Shown one piece after another: positions 7,995 through 16,383 of a stretch of DNA of 64,000 nt. Source of the stretch: an uncultured Acetatifactor sp. (GTDB lineage: Bacteria; Bacillota; Clostridia; Lachnospirales; Lachnospiraceae); NCBI GenBank assembly GCA_934402315.1, contig CAKRTS010000007.1, forward strand, positions 1-64,000, given 5' to 3'. A model generated the notes under the pieces. The model was not told the DNA's origin. It saw only the letters and a list, made by a program, of their open reading frames with translations, and ran no database searches. The first letter of the stretch is position 1. Each line of letters starts with the position of its first letter. The position numbers were made by a program, and so were the translations under genes.

Positions 7995-9176
7995 ATGAAC
8001 AAACTTAAAAAAATGGCGGCATTCTTATTTGCTGTTCTCTGCATGATTCTTTTGCCGTTTACACAGGTGCGTGCTGAGAACGAGGTCATGATCGTGTATG
8101 CACATGTTCCGGAAGGATGGGAAAATCCTTGTGTATGGGCATGGGCGGACGACGGTACAGGTGCGTTCGACGCGTGGCCGGGTGAGCAGATGAAACAGGA
8201 TGAGGACAATGAGGGATGGTATTATTTGTATGTCCCTGCTGCTGTGGGGGCAAATGTTATCATTAACGCAAATGAGGGAACGGTGCAGACTGCGGATTAC
8301 AAGACAGGCAGTAAAAATGTATGGCTCACCATCACGGATGCAGACACAGTGGAAGTGTCAAACGATTCGCAGACGGTTGGAGAGCTCCCGGCATATGAAA
8401 AGCTTGTCAAGGTAAATGTCCAGGCACCTGATGATTGGGAATTTCCCAGCCTGTGGGCATGGTCGGCACCGGATGGAACAAATGTGTTTGCAAACTGGCC
8501 GGGACAGGAGCTGACAGCAGGAACTGATGGGTGGTATTCCTACGAGATTCCGGCATGGGTAAATTCCATTATTGTAAACGGTAATCTCGGCACTGTACAG
8601 ACGACTGATATTTCAGTTGAGCCGGGAAAGGATATATGGCTTGTTGTGACGGATGCAGACAATTATGAACTGTTTTATGAGAAACCTCAGGTGGAGACAC
8701 CTCAGGAAGAGCTGATCGCTGTTCATGTAAAGGCTCCTGCTGACTGGCAGTTCCCGAGCCTGTGGGCATGGTCGGCACCGGATGGAACAAATGTGTTTGC
8801 AAACTGGCCGGGTCAGGAGCTGACAGCCGGGGAGGACGGATGGCTCAGCTATGATATTCCCAACTGGGTAAATTCTATTATTATCAACGGAAATTTAGGG
8901 GGAGTACAGACAAGTGATATTTCCATTGAGACAGGAAAGGATGTCTGGGTAGTTGTCACGGATGCAGAAAATTATGAGGTGTATTACGAGGAGCCTGAAA
9001 TTGTTGAGGAATCAACGGAACCGGAGGTAACCGCCGAGCCGGCTGCGGCACAGGAGACGGTGACAGAGCCTGAGAAGAAGGGAAATACCGCATTGGTTGT
9101 GGGAGCAGGCGTTGCGGTGCTGGCTGTCTGCGGCATCGGAGGCGGTGTCGTGTATAGCAGAAAAAAGAAAGGCTAA
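7995..9176 (+). CDS. Surface starch-binding protein with three CBM26 modules
   Basis: The 393-residue protein has a signal peptide (residues 1-27, cleavage near VRA-EN). Three CBM26-type modules follow at roughly 30-115, 133-220 and 240-325, each with the aromatic pattern WAW ... WPGQ/E and GWY/WLSY. An acidic Glu/Thr/Pro linker and a C-terminal membrane anchor (ALVVGAGVAVLAVCGIGGG) with a KKKG tail complete it. CBM26 binds starch and maltodextrins, so this probably holds starch near the transporter encoded next to it. Modules 2 and 3 are nearly identical over a stretch, even at DNA level. There is no catalytic domain and no LPXTG motif. The strong ribosome site AGGGAGGAG precedes the ATG. 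It leads an operon with binding protein, two permeases and GH13 enzyme, under the LacI-type operators. Confidence 0.87.
   Translation: MNKLKKMAAFLFAVLCMILLPFTQVRAENEVMIVYAHVPEGWENPCVWAWADDGTGAFDAWPGEQMKQDEDNEGWYYLYVPAAVGANVIINANEGTVQTADYKTGSKNVWLTITDADTVEVSNDSQTVGELPAYEKLVKVNVQAPDDWEFPSLWAWSAPDGTNVFANWPGQELTAGTDGWYSYEIPAWVNSIIVNGNLGTVQTTDISVEPGKDIWLVVTDADNYELFYEKPQVETPQEELIAVHVKAPADWQFPSLWAWSAPDGTNVFANWPGQELTAGEDGWLSYDIPNWVNSIIINGNLGGVQTSDISIETGKDVWVVVTDAENYEVYYEEPEIVEESTEPEVTAEPAAAQETVTEPEKKGNTALVVGAGVAVLAVCGIGGGVVYSRKKKG
8448..8827 (+). repeat. Near-identical 71-base direct repeats in CBM26 modules 2 and 3
   Basis: Bases 8448-8518 and 8757-8827 match except for one base (GGGACAGG versus GGGTCAGG). 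They encode the ligand-binding WAWSAPDGTNVFANWPGQEL segment of modules 2 and 3. The 309-base period equals 103 codons. Flanking module sequence is much less conserved, so a recent duplication or local gene conversion of the binding face is likely. Confidence 0.9.
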
Positions 9177-9200
9177 AAATTTGCGGAAGGAGGGAGAGCC

Positions 9201-10415
9201 ATGGAAAAAAGAGTAAGAAGCCTGTTGACGCTGCTGCTTTGCCTGTGCATGCTTTTGCCGGCATTGTCGGGGTGTGGAAAGGAGAAAAGCGGACCGGTAA
9301 CAATTACGATCTGGCACGATAAGGAGGAGGCAGTTGCGGAAACCTTGCAGGCGAAGCTGGACACGCTCGCACCGGATATTATTGTGAAGCTGGAGCGCAA
9401 GGAGGGCCTGACGGATGCTCTGAAGCTTGTGGGAAATGACCCTTCCTCCGCACCGGATATGTATTTCTTTGCACATGATAAGATTGGTGTGTATGCCGAA
9501 ATGAATATTCTTGCACCGATCACGGACTTTGTTTCCGAGGATGTGCTGAATAACTATATAGGGATGACGCTGGATGCTGCAAGCTACAAGGGAGTGCTGT
9601 ATCAGCTGCCGATCTACTATGAGACCTTGCTTTTTATGTATAACCGGAATTATATGGAAGAGGATGATGTTCCGGCAACAACAGAGGAGCTTTATACTTA
9701 TATGCAGGAGCATACAGCGGATGGCAGATATGGGTTCGTGGAGCAGCATAGCACGGCATATTACAGCATTCCATGGATTCATGGCTTTGGCGGGGAGGTC
9801 ATTTCGACCGACGGAACCCCGCTGCTGACATCTGACGAGGTACAGAAGGCGTTGGTATACCATAAGCGTTTTCTGGATTATATGCCAGGAGAAAGCGAAT
9901 ATTCTACGGTAAACACATTGTTTCTGGAGGGATATGCAGACTCTACGATCGGGGGACCCTGGCTGGTTCCGACTGCGCGGGAGGCAGGAATTGATCTGGG
10001 ATTTGCACCGATGCCGGTGGTAGACGATACCGGCTTAACACTTGCCCCTTATTCAGGTGTGCAGGGGATACATGTGCTGAAAATTGCTGCGGAGAGCAAA
10101 AAGGATGCAATAGCTAGGGTGTTGGAGTGCATCAGTGATCCGGAGCTCGGGACGGAGATGGCACTTGTGAGCGGATGTGCTCCGGCAAATGTAAAGTGTT
10201 ATGAGGATGAGCGTGTGTCGGGGGATGAGATGATCATGACAATGAAGCAGACAGCGCAGACGGCGGTTCCCATGCCGAATATTCCGGAAATGGATGTCAT
10301 GTTCGTTGTGACCGGCAATTTGCTGGTAGATGTAAATATGAAAGGGATCGATGTGTCGGAGGCGTGTGAAAATTACCAGAAGCGTGCACAGACATTGATT
10401 GACGCGATGAAGTAA
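9201..10415 (+). CDS. Maltodextrin-type ABC transporter substrate-binding lipoprotein
   Basis: The 404-residue product has a lipoprotein signal with lipobox LSGC (Cys25). Its mature part reads as a MalE-like family 1 binding protein: VTITIWHDKEEAVAETLQAKL at the N-terminus, PDMYFFAHDKIG, LPIYYETLLFMYNRNYM and a GPWLV segment. It follows the CBM26 gene by 24 bases and precedes two permease genes, so the operon encodes a maltose/maltodextrin importer. The start ATG has GGAGGGAGAG upstream. Substrate preference within maltodextrins cannot be read; the CBM26 protein and the cyclomaltodextrinase-type enzyme in the same operon make alpha-glucans the best assignment. Confidence 0.87.
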   Translation: MEKRVRSLLTLLLCLCMLLPALSGCGKEKSGPVTITIWHDKEEAVAETLQAKLDTLAPDIIVKLERKEGLTDALKLVGNDPSSAPDMYFFAHDKIGVYAEMNILAPITDFVSEDVLNNYIGMTLDAASYKGVLYQLPIYYETLLFMYNRNYMEEDDVPATTEELYTYMQEHTADGRYGFVEQHSTAYYSIPWIHGFGGEVISTDGTPLLTSDEVQKALVYHKRFLDYMPGESEYSTVNTLFLEGYADSTIGGPWLVPTAREAGIDLGFAPMPVVDDTGLTLAPYSGVQGIHVLKIAAESKKDAIARVLECISDPELGTEMALVSGCAPANVKCYEDERVSGDEMIMTMKQTAQTAVPMPNIPEMDVMFVVTGNLLVDVNMKGIDVSEACENYQKRAQTLIDAMK

Positions 10416-10428
10416 AGGAGTGTATGAG

Positions 10429-11322
10429 TTGAAAGACAAGAAGCGGCAGAGAATGGCATATCTGCATTCAGCACCTTCGCTGTTACTGATCGGAATGATT
10501 GTGCTGTTCCCGGTGATATATACCGGCTACATATCTGTTACCAATATGAACATATATAACTGGTTCGACTTTACCTTTGTCGGATTTAAGAACTATCATA
10601 CGGCTCTGTTTGTGATGGATTCGGGTTTCCTGATCGCACTGCTGCGGACGGTGGTCTGGACGGTCGTGAATATGGTGCTGCAGCTGGTGATAGCGTTTCT
10701 TCTGGCATCTCTTCTGAACCAGAAGGAGTTAAAGCTGCGCAGTCTGTATAAGACGGTTCTGATGTTTCCGTGGGCAATGCCGGGATATGTGTCAATTTTG
10801 CTTTGGAAGACAGGAATGTTTAATTCACAGTTCGGGCTCCTGAATCAATGGATGGAGAAGCTCGGACTGCAGACGCGGGTATGGCTCTCGACGGATGTAT
10901 CGGCATTCGTGTGCTGTACGGTGGTCAATCTCTGGCTGGCTTTACCCTTTATGATCATGATTATGGACGGCGCGCTGCAAAGTGTAGATCAGAGTTATTA
11001 TGAGTGCGCACGTTTAAACGGTGCCAGTGCATGGCAGAGGACGGTAAAAATCACGCTGCCTCTGATCCGGCCGGTGATTGCGCCGTCTGTCATCATCACA
11101 GTTTTCACAACCTTTAAGCAGTTTGATGTGGTTTATCTCCTGACCCAGCAGTCGGGTGCAAAGACGGGAGCAGATATTCATACAATACTGACCTATGCCT
11201 ACGAAAATGCGTTTATCACTAATAATTACGGATTTAGCTCAGCGGTGTCTATCCTGATTTTTGTGATCCTGATTTTGTTCTCGCTGGCGACCAGACAGGA
11301 ACTGTCGGCGGAAAGCATATAG
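10429..11322 (+). CDS. Maltodextrin-type ABC permease (MalF-like)
   Basis: This is a 297-residue integral membrane protein with about six helices. It has an N-terminal start typical of the family (YLHSAPSLLLIGMIVLFPV) and the EAA loop YECARLNGASAWQRT at about residue 195, which contacts the ATPase. TTG at 10429 is taken as start because AAAGGAG at 10414-10420 lies 8 bases before it; a GTG at 10420 overlaps that site. It follows the binding protein by 13 bases and precedes the MalG-like permease by 10. No ATPase gene is present in the operon, so a shared MsmK/MalK-type ATPase elsewhere is probably used, as in many Firmicutes. Confidence 0.88.
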   Translation: MKDKKRQRMAYLHSAPSLLLIGMIVLFPVIYTGYISVTNMNIYNWFDFTFVGFKNYHTALFVMDSGFLIALLRTVVWTVVNMVLQLVIAFLLASLLNQKELKLRSLYKTVLMFPWAMPGYVSILLWKTGMFNSQFGLLNQWMEKLGLQTRVWLSTDVSAFVCCTVVNLWLALPFMIMIMDGALQSVDQSYYECARLNGASAWQRTVKITLPLIRPVIAPSVIITVFTTFKQFDVVYLLTQQSGAKTGADIHTILTYAYENAFITNNYGFSSAVSILIFVILILFSLATRQELSAESI

Positions 11323-11332
11323 GGGGTGAAAT

Positions 11333-12172
11333 ATGAAAAGAGCAAAAAAAATTTGCAAGGCGTTCATTCTGAACATGTTTTTTATTTGTGTGTGCCTGAT
11401 TGCACTTGTGCCGATCCTGTATGCGTTTTCGGTTTCCATAAACGGACAGAACAGTTTGCTTGGAAGTAATTTTTCTTTCATTCCCAGAGATTTTACACTG
11501 GCGAATTACCGGGCGGTGTTTTTGGACAAGCCGGTGCTTTTGTGGCTGAAAAACAGTTTGATACTGGCGGTTGCCACACTTATCATTGCACTTGGTGTTT
11601 CCATTCCGGCAGCATATGCCTTTTCAAGATACCGTTTCAGGGGGAAAAAAGCAATTTTGTATATTCTGCTGTTATTGAATGCATTTCCGACCGTGCTTTC
11701 CATGTTTGCAATCTACCGGCTGCTGCGGCCATTGGGGCTTGTAAATTCCAAACTGGGTCTGATCATTGTCTATACAGGTACGATGGCAATTTTTGGCTTG
11801 TGGAATATGAAGGGGTATTTTGATACGATTCCTCTTGGCATAGAGGAGGCGGCAAAGATCGACGGGGCAAGTGATTTTGACCTGACGATGAAAATTATGC
11901 TGCCACTCGCAAAGCCATCGGTGATCGTGACAGCAGTTATGATATTGATTTATGTCTGGAATGAGTATATCTATGCGACAACCTTTATGACGGGAGCGGG
12001 AAACTATACATTGGCGGCTGGCCTGTATTCCTTGCAGGCGACCGAAACATCGGGGAACTGGCCGGTGTTTGCAGCTGCATCATTGGTGGTGTCTATGCCG
12101 GTGCTGGTAGTCTTTCTTCTGGTCCAGAAGCATATGGTGTCGGGACTTACAGTCGGAGGAATGAAGGGGTGA
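11333..12172 (+). CDS. Maltodextrin-type ABC permease (MalG-like)
   Basis: The 279-residue polytopic protein has six predicted helices and the EAA loop EEAAKIDGASDFDLT at about residue 170. An N-terminal cytoplasmic Lys-rich patch (KRAKKICKAF) and the family end GLTVGGMKG also fit MalG-type permeases. It forms the second half of the membrane pore with the upstream MalF-like protein. Its last codons overlap the start of the GH13 gene by 4 bases (GTGA), so import and cytoplasmic breakdown are translationally linked. The start has AGGGGGTGAA upstream. Confidence 0.89.
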   Translation: MKRAKKICKAFILNMFFICVCLIALVPILYAFSVSINGQNSLLGSNFSFIPRDFTLANYRAVFLDKPVLLWLKNSLILAVATLIIALGVSIPAAYAFSRYRFRGKKAILYILLLLNAFPTVLSMFAIYRLLRPLGLVNSKLGLIIVYTGTMAIFGLWNMKGYFDTIPLGIEEAAKIDGASDFDLTMKIMLPLAKPSVIVTAVMILIYVWNEYIYATTFMTGAGNYTLAAGLYSLQATETSGNWPVFAAASLVVSMPVLVVFLLVQKHMVSGLTVGGMKG

Positions 12173-13881
12173 AGAGAGAAGCAATATTGCATATACCGAT
12201 GTCGGAGTACGCACATGGGATTGATGAAGACCATTATGTGTTTCGGTTGAGAGTCGGACGGGGGGATATTACGGAATGCACGTTGTTTTATGGAGATACA
12301 GCGTGCAGACAGACCCCGATTCTTTTTACCGCGGAGCCGATGCATATAGTGGCGAGTGATGAGCTCTTTGACTACTATGAGGTGGAGATGAAGGGACTCT
12401 ATAACAGAATCTATTATTACTTTCAGCTGAGTGATGGGGAAGAGACGGTCTATTACTATTCTGATCTCTTTAGGGAAGAGCTTGTGGATGATCGTTCGGA
12501 ATATTACAAACTTCCCTATAACCGAAGAGAGGATATAGCCAGAATACCGGATTGGGTCTACGACGCGGTGATCTACAATATTTTCCCGGACAGCTTTGCG
12601 TCGGAGCACCGGTATTTGAAAAATTCTGGTGCCAGGAAGGAGTTTCATGGGCAGAAATGCGTGAGCCGTCTGGGGGGAACCATAAAGGGAATTGCGGAAA
12701 ACGCAGACTATCTGGAACAGCTGGGTATTAATTGTATTTACATAAACCCGCTTTTCGCGGCGGGAGAGTACCACAAATACGATACTTTGGACTACAAGAC
12801 GGTCGATCCCTGTTTTGGAACCAACGAGGATTTCCGGGAGATGGTGAGAACGATGCATGCCCATGGCATCAGGGTTCTGATTGACGGTGTGTTTAACCAT
12901 TGCGGCTGGCATTTCCCGGCTTTTGAGGATGTTGTGGAGAAAGGAGAGAAATCGGCGTATAAGAACTGGTTTTACCGCTTGAAATTTCCGGTTGTCAGGC
13001 CGGACAATCCGGAAGAAATTCCGCAGTATGAGTGCTTTGCATATGAGCGGTTGATGCCGAAACTGAACACTTCCGATCCGGAGGTTATGGCATATCTTCT
13101 CGAGGTGGCGGCATACTGGATCCGCGAGTACGATATTGACGGCTGGAGACTGGATGTCGCAAGCGAGGTCAATGACGGTTTCTGGCGGGCATTCAGGGAG
13201 ACGGTAAAAACGGTGAAGCCCGATTGCTTTTTGATTGGTGAAGTCTGGGAGAATGCGAGGCATTGGCTGGACGGAAGTCAATTTGATTCTACGATGAATT
13301 ATGATATGAGAAAGTTCTGTACCTATTTCTTTGCGAAGGGAGAATGGGATGCAGCAGAATTTGATGCGGCGGTGACAAGTATGCGTATGCGATACCGGAA
13401 GAATCTGCTCTATGGGCAGCTTAATCTTCTTGACAGTCACGATGTATCCCGCTTTCTGGCTGTGTGTGGCGAGCGGAAGGCTTCCTTTCGGCTTGCGGTA
13501 ATCTTTCAGATGCTATTTGTCGGCGTACCGTCCATTTTCTATGGGGATGAACAGGGACTGAGCGGGATCACGGAGGAAGAATACCGGAAGGGCATGCGTT
13601 GGGATGGAGATCAGGAACTGGTATCCTTTTATAAACGGCTGATTGCTCTGCGGAAGAGTAGCAGAGCGTTTTCAGAGGGAGCATATCGGACACTGACGGC
13701 GGAAAAGGGCAGCTATTTATACGGTTTTGAACGATTCCTGCCGGAGGGTGAGGGCTTTCGGATTTATCTCAATGTCAGCGCGGAAAGCAGCCGGCTTACA
13801 CCACAGACGGGAGAAATTGTGTGGGAGGAAGGCATGAATGTGAATGAACTTGCCCCATATGGATTTGTTATTATGCATTGA
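12169..13881 (+). CDS. GH13 cyclomaltodextrinase/neopullulanase-type amylase
   Basis: The 570-residue enzyme has an N-terminal beta domain (residues 1-120) of the CBM34 kind and a GH13 barrel with the four conserved regions: DGVFNH, DGWRLDVASE (nucleophile Asp about 329), GEVWE (acid/base Glu about 358) and DSHD (Asp about 422). It lacks a signal peptide and so acts in the cytoplasm on imported maltodextrins or cyclodextrins. The CBM34 plus barrel layout fits the GH13_20 group (cyclomaltodextrinase, neopullulanase, maltogenic amylase). It starts with GTG overlapping the permease stop and ends before a hairpin at 13936. Exact product range is unknown. Confidence 0.9.
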   Translation: MKREAILHIPMSEYAHGIDEDHYVFRLRVGRGDITECTLFYGDTACRQTPILFTAEPMHIVASDELFDYYEVEMKGLYNRIYYYFQLSDGEETVYYYSDLFREELVDDRSEYYKLPYNRREDIARIPDWVYDAVIYNIFPDSFASEHRYLKNSGARKEFHGQKCVSRLGGTIKGIAENADYLEQLGINCIYINPLFAAGEYHKYDTLDYKTVDPCFGTNEDFREMVRTMHAHGIRVLIDGVFNHCGWHFPAFEDVVEKGEKSAYKNWFYRLKFPVVRPDNPEEIPQYECFAYERLMPKLNTSDPEVMAYLLEVAAYWIREYDIDGWRLDVASEVNDGFWRAFRETVKTVKPDCFLIGEVWENARHWLDGSQFDSTMNYDMRKFCTYFFAKGEWDAAEFDAAVTSMRMRYRKNLLYGQLNLLDSHDVSRFLAVCGERKASFRLAVIFQMLFVGVPSIFYGDEQGLSGITEEEYRKGMRWDGDQELVSFYKRLIALRKSSRAFSEGAYRTLTAEKGSYLYGFERFLPEGEGFRIYLNVSAESSRLTPQTGEIVWEEGMNVNELAPYGFVIMH

Positions 13882-13935
13882 GCCTTGCGGGAGCGGGAAG
13901 CGGATTTAAAGAACAAATTACACATAGTTCAAGGG

Positions 13936-13973
13936 AATGCCTTGCCACACGGATTGTGTGCAGGGCATTTTGC
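13936..13973 (+). terminator. Putative terminator of the starch operon
   Basis: AATGCCTTGCCACAC (13936-13950) can pair with GTGTGCAGGGCATT (13956-13969) around a 5-base loop, with small mismatches. It is followed by a short T run (TTTTG). It lies 55 bases after the amylase stop and before the LacI promoter. Confidence 0.6.
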
Positions 13974-14002
13974 CGTATTGTTCAAACTTTGGAAGTTTTG
14001 AC

Positions 14003-14031
14003 TTGGCTTAATGGGTCGAATTGGTTATTAT
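14003..14031 (+). promoter_or_regulatory. Putative promoter of the LacI gene
   Basis: TTGGCT at 14003-14008 and TATTAT at 14026-14031 are 17 bases apart, about 40 bases before the LacI start codon. With the hairpin at 13936 upstream, this suggests the regulator is transcribed separately from the starch operon, probably together with truA 14 bases downstream of it. Confidence 0.45.
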
Positions 14032-14071
14032 ATAGATACAGAGGGTATCGATATGAGGAAGGAGAGCGCCC

Positions 14072-15079
14072 ATGTCAGTGACGATCAAGGATGTGGCGAA
14101 GGCGGCTGGTGTTTCCACTGCGACGGTTTCCAAGGTTATGAATGGAAAACCTTCGATTTCCGATGAAACTGCGGAGAGAGTGAGAAACATCATTGAAGAG
14201 CTGCATTACCAGCCAAATCTCAGGGCACAGAATTTTGCAACGCGCCAGACACATACTATTGTATTTGCGACGGAACTGGTGCGAAACTGTGCCTTTGAAA
14301 AGCCGCATATGTTTGAAATCATGGTTGGACTTCAACATGTGCTCGCCGCGAAACACTATGAGCTGCATCTGGTTCATGTGACGAGAGAAAACTGCATGGA
14401 TGTTCTGGGCAGCATGATTGCCAGAAAAAGCGTGGATGGGCTTGTGTTGCACATTTCCATCGTGACGAAGGAACTGGAGCATGTGATTCTTCGGGAGAAC
14501 TTTCCGCATATTGTTCTGGGATGCCCGGAATATAAGACACAGCTCTGCTGGATAGATAATAATAATGTTTTGTCAGGAGAAATGGCGTGTTCATACCTTC
14601 ACAGGCAGGGCTATCGCCGGATGGCATTTATCGGCGGACAGAAGGCTGACGTGGGTTCGGCTCTCAGACTGCAGGGTTATCGAAATATTCTGGAGCAACG
14701 TCATATGAAATACCGGGCAGAGTATGTGCTGAGCGGCTTTTCAACCGTTGAGAGCGGGGCGCGGATGATGGAAACGCTTCTCAGGCTGGAGCAGAGGCCG
14801 GACAGTGTGATTTGCGCAAACAATTATCTGGCTGTCGGAGCGATGAACGCATTGAGAGACTTTAATATTGCGGTGCCGAAGGAGATGGGGCTTATCACTT
14901 TTGATGCTTATCCTTTTTCCAGAATCACTGAGCCGAAGATGACGACAGTGGATATTGATGTCTATGACATGGGAAAACAGGCGGGGGAAATTATTCTGCG
15001 GAAAATCCGAAAACCGAACTTGCAGATGCAGTCGTTTACGACGCTTGCAAGCCTTATTGTAAACGGATCAACAAAATAG
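14072..15079 (+). CDS. LacI-family regulator, probable starch/maltose repressor
   Basis: The 335-residue protein has a LacI helix-turn-helix at residues 1-50 (TIKDVAKAAGVSTATVSKVM, hinge LRAQNFATRQ) and a periplasmic-binding-protein-like sensor domain from about 60 on. It ends with the usual TLASLIVNGSTK-type tail. It lies directly after the maltodextrin operon, and the GTAAACGRTTACC palindromes before that operon are the expected kind of target, so a role as maltose-type repressor is likely but inferred. The ATG has AAGGAG upstream. truA follows after 14 bases and may be on the same transcript. Confidence 0.85.
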   Translation: MSVTIKDVAKAAGVSTATVSKVMNGKPSISDETAERVRNIIEELHYQPNLRAQNFATRQTHTIVFATELVRNCAFEKPHMFEIMVGLQHVLAAKHYELHLVHVTRENCMDVLGSMIARKSVDGLVLHISIVTKELEHVILRENFPHIVLGCPEYKTQLCWIDNNNVLSGEMACSYLHRQGYRRMAFIGGQKADVGSALRLQGYRNILEQRHMKYRAEYVLSGFSTVESGARMMETLLRLEQRPDSVICANNYLAVGAMNALRDFNIAVPKEMGLITFDAYPFSRITEPKMTTVDIDVYDMGKQAGEIILRKIRKPNLQMQSFTTLASLIVNGSTK

Positions 15080-15093
15080 AAACAGGGGGCTAT

Positions 15094-15831
15094 ATGAAAA
15101 ATTACAGGTTTCTGATCGAGTATGACGGGACAAGGTATTACGGCTGGCAGAGGCAGCCGGGACAGAATACCATACAGGGGAAGCTGGAGAGCGTTCTCGG
15201 GCTGATGTGCGGCAGCGGGACGGAGGTCATCGGGGCAGGGCGCACGGATGGCGGCGTGCATGCGAAAGGCATGGTTGCCAACGCAAGGCTGGATACGACG
15301 CTTTCCCCCGAGGAAATTAGGGATTACCTGAACCGTTACCTGCCGGATGATATTGCAGTCCTCGAGGTGAAGGAGGCGGGGCCGAGGTTCCATGCCAGAT
15401 ATAACGCCACCGGTAAGACTTACTGCTATACCTGCTTTGACGGAGATGTGAAGCCGGTGTTCGACAGAAAATATTATACGCGCCTGGATGAAAAGCCGGA
15501 TGTCGATAAGATGCGCAGGGCGGCGGAGCTTTTGATCGGAGAACACGATTTCCGCAACTTCTGTGTGAACCCACGCATGAAGAAATCGACGGTGCGCCTT
15601 GTCGACAGGATAGAGATTCAGAGAGAGGGCGGCTATATCCGGTTCTTTTTCCACGGAACAGGTTTTCTGCAGAATATGGTCCGTATCATGGTGGGAACAC
15701 TGTTGGAGGTGGGTTGCGGACGCATGACAGAGGAACAGGTACAGGCCGTTCTGGAAAATCCCGAGCGGCAGAAGGCGGGCCCCACCGCTCCCGCGCAGGG
15801 ACTCTGCATGATGAACGTCGACTATGACTGA
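15094..15831 (+). CDS. truA: tRNA pseudouridine synthase A
   Basis: The 245-residue enzyme makes pseudouridine at positions 38-40 of the tRNA anticodon arm. The catalytic aspartate is in GAGRTDGGVHA (Asp52). Other family marks are YDGTRYYGWQRQPG at the N-terminus, RFHARYNATGKTYCY, and FLQNMVRIMVGTLLEVG near the end. Length is normal. It sits 14 bases after the LacI gene with AGGGGGC as ribosome site. A short hairpin element (15868-15894) separates it from the LspA-like gene. Identification is secure. Confidence 0.97.
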   Translation: MKNYRFLIEYDGTRYYGWQRQPGQNTIQGKLESVLGLMCGSGTEVIGAGRTDGGVHAKGMVANARLDTTLSPEEIRDYLNRYLPDDIAVLEVKEAGPRFHARYNATGKTYCYTCFDGDVKPVFDRKYYTRLDEKPDVDKMRRAAELLIGEHDFRNFCVNPRMKKSTVRLVDRIEIQREGGYIRFFFHGTGFLQNMVRIMVGTLLEVGCGRMTEEQVQAVLENPERQKAGPTAPAQGLCMMNVDYD

Positions 15832-15867
15832 AACCTAAGTAATAGAGAAAGTTAGGATTTTAAATAA

Positions 15868-15894
15868 CAGTTGTGCATCTTACGCAACGTCACT
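15868..15894 (+). repeat. Dispersed hairpin element, copy A (short form)
   Basis: The 27-base unit begins CAGTTGTG and ends CGCAACGTCACT. GTTGTG pairs with CGCAAC (one G-T) around a 7-base loop. The same ends flank the longer copies at 17377-17524 and 38101-38146. Left flank TTTTAAATAACAG also resembles that of copy B (TTTTAGATAACAG). No T run follows, so it is not an ordinary terminator. Confidence 0.7.
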
Positions 15895-15924
15895 AGCAGA
15901 AGTAAACAATAAGGAGGGTTGCCT

Positions 15925-16383
15925 ATGTTTTATATCGCACTGATTGTACTGATCTTCGCCGGAGATCTTTTCATCAAGAACCGAGTTGAGAAGTATATTG
16001 CCATCGGCAAGGAGAAGAAAGAAAAACGCATAGCATATGGAAAACTGATTCTGCGGAAGCACCATAATCAGGGCATGATGCTGAACATGGGTGAAAAAAA
16101 GCGGCCTGTTGTGGCCGCAGTTTCTCTTGCTCTGACGATCGTGCTGACACTTGCCTTCCTTCTCAGTCTCGGACATCGCGGAAACCGGCTGCTCCGGCTT
16201 GGGCTTGCGCTTCTGCTCGGCGGCTCGTTCAGCAATACCTATGACAGACTGAGAAGAAAGTACGTAGTCGATTATCTCAGCTTTCCCGTAAAATGGAAAT
16301 GGTTCCGGGACATTGTATTTAACATTTCGGACTTTTGCATTATCATCGGCGCACTTCTCGCCGCCCTCGGCGCTACGCGGTGA
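15925..16383 (+). CDS. LspA-like signal peptidase II (divergent)
   Basis: The 152-residue membrane protein has four hydrophobic segments and the order of motifs of lipoprotein signal peptidase: GDLFIKN near the start, NQGMMLNMG in place of the usual NxGxxF segment, GGSFSNTYDR, VVDYLSF (candidate catalytic Asp) and FNISDF (second Asp). Both aspartates expected of this aspartyl protease are present, but the flanking sequence is divergent, so it may be a paralogue with an unusual substrate rather than the housekeeping LspA. ATG at 15925 was chosen since AAGGAGG at 15911-15917 lies 7 bases before it. Its last 11 bases overlap the end of the convergent arcC gene. Confidence 0.72.
   Translation: MFYIALIVLIFAGDLFIKNRVEKYIAIGKEKKEKRIAYGKLILRKHHNQGMMLNMGEKKRPVVAAVSLALTIVLTLAFLLSLGHRGNRLLRLGLALLLGGSFSNTYDRLRRKYVVDYLSFPVKWKWFRDIVFNISDFCIIIGALLAALGATR

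Noticed and set aside
15868..15894. Hairpin elements as Rho-independent terminators
   Set aside because: None of the three copies is followed by a T run, copy B lies between genes on the opposite strand, and the shared ends are much more specific than terminators need.
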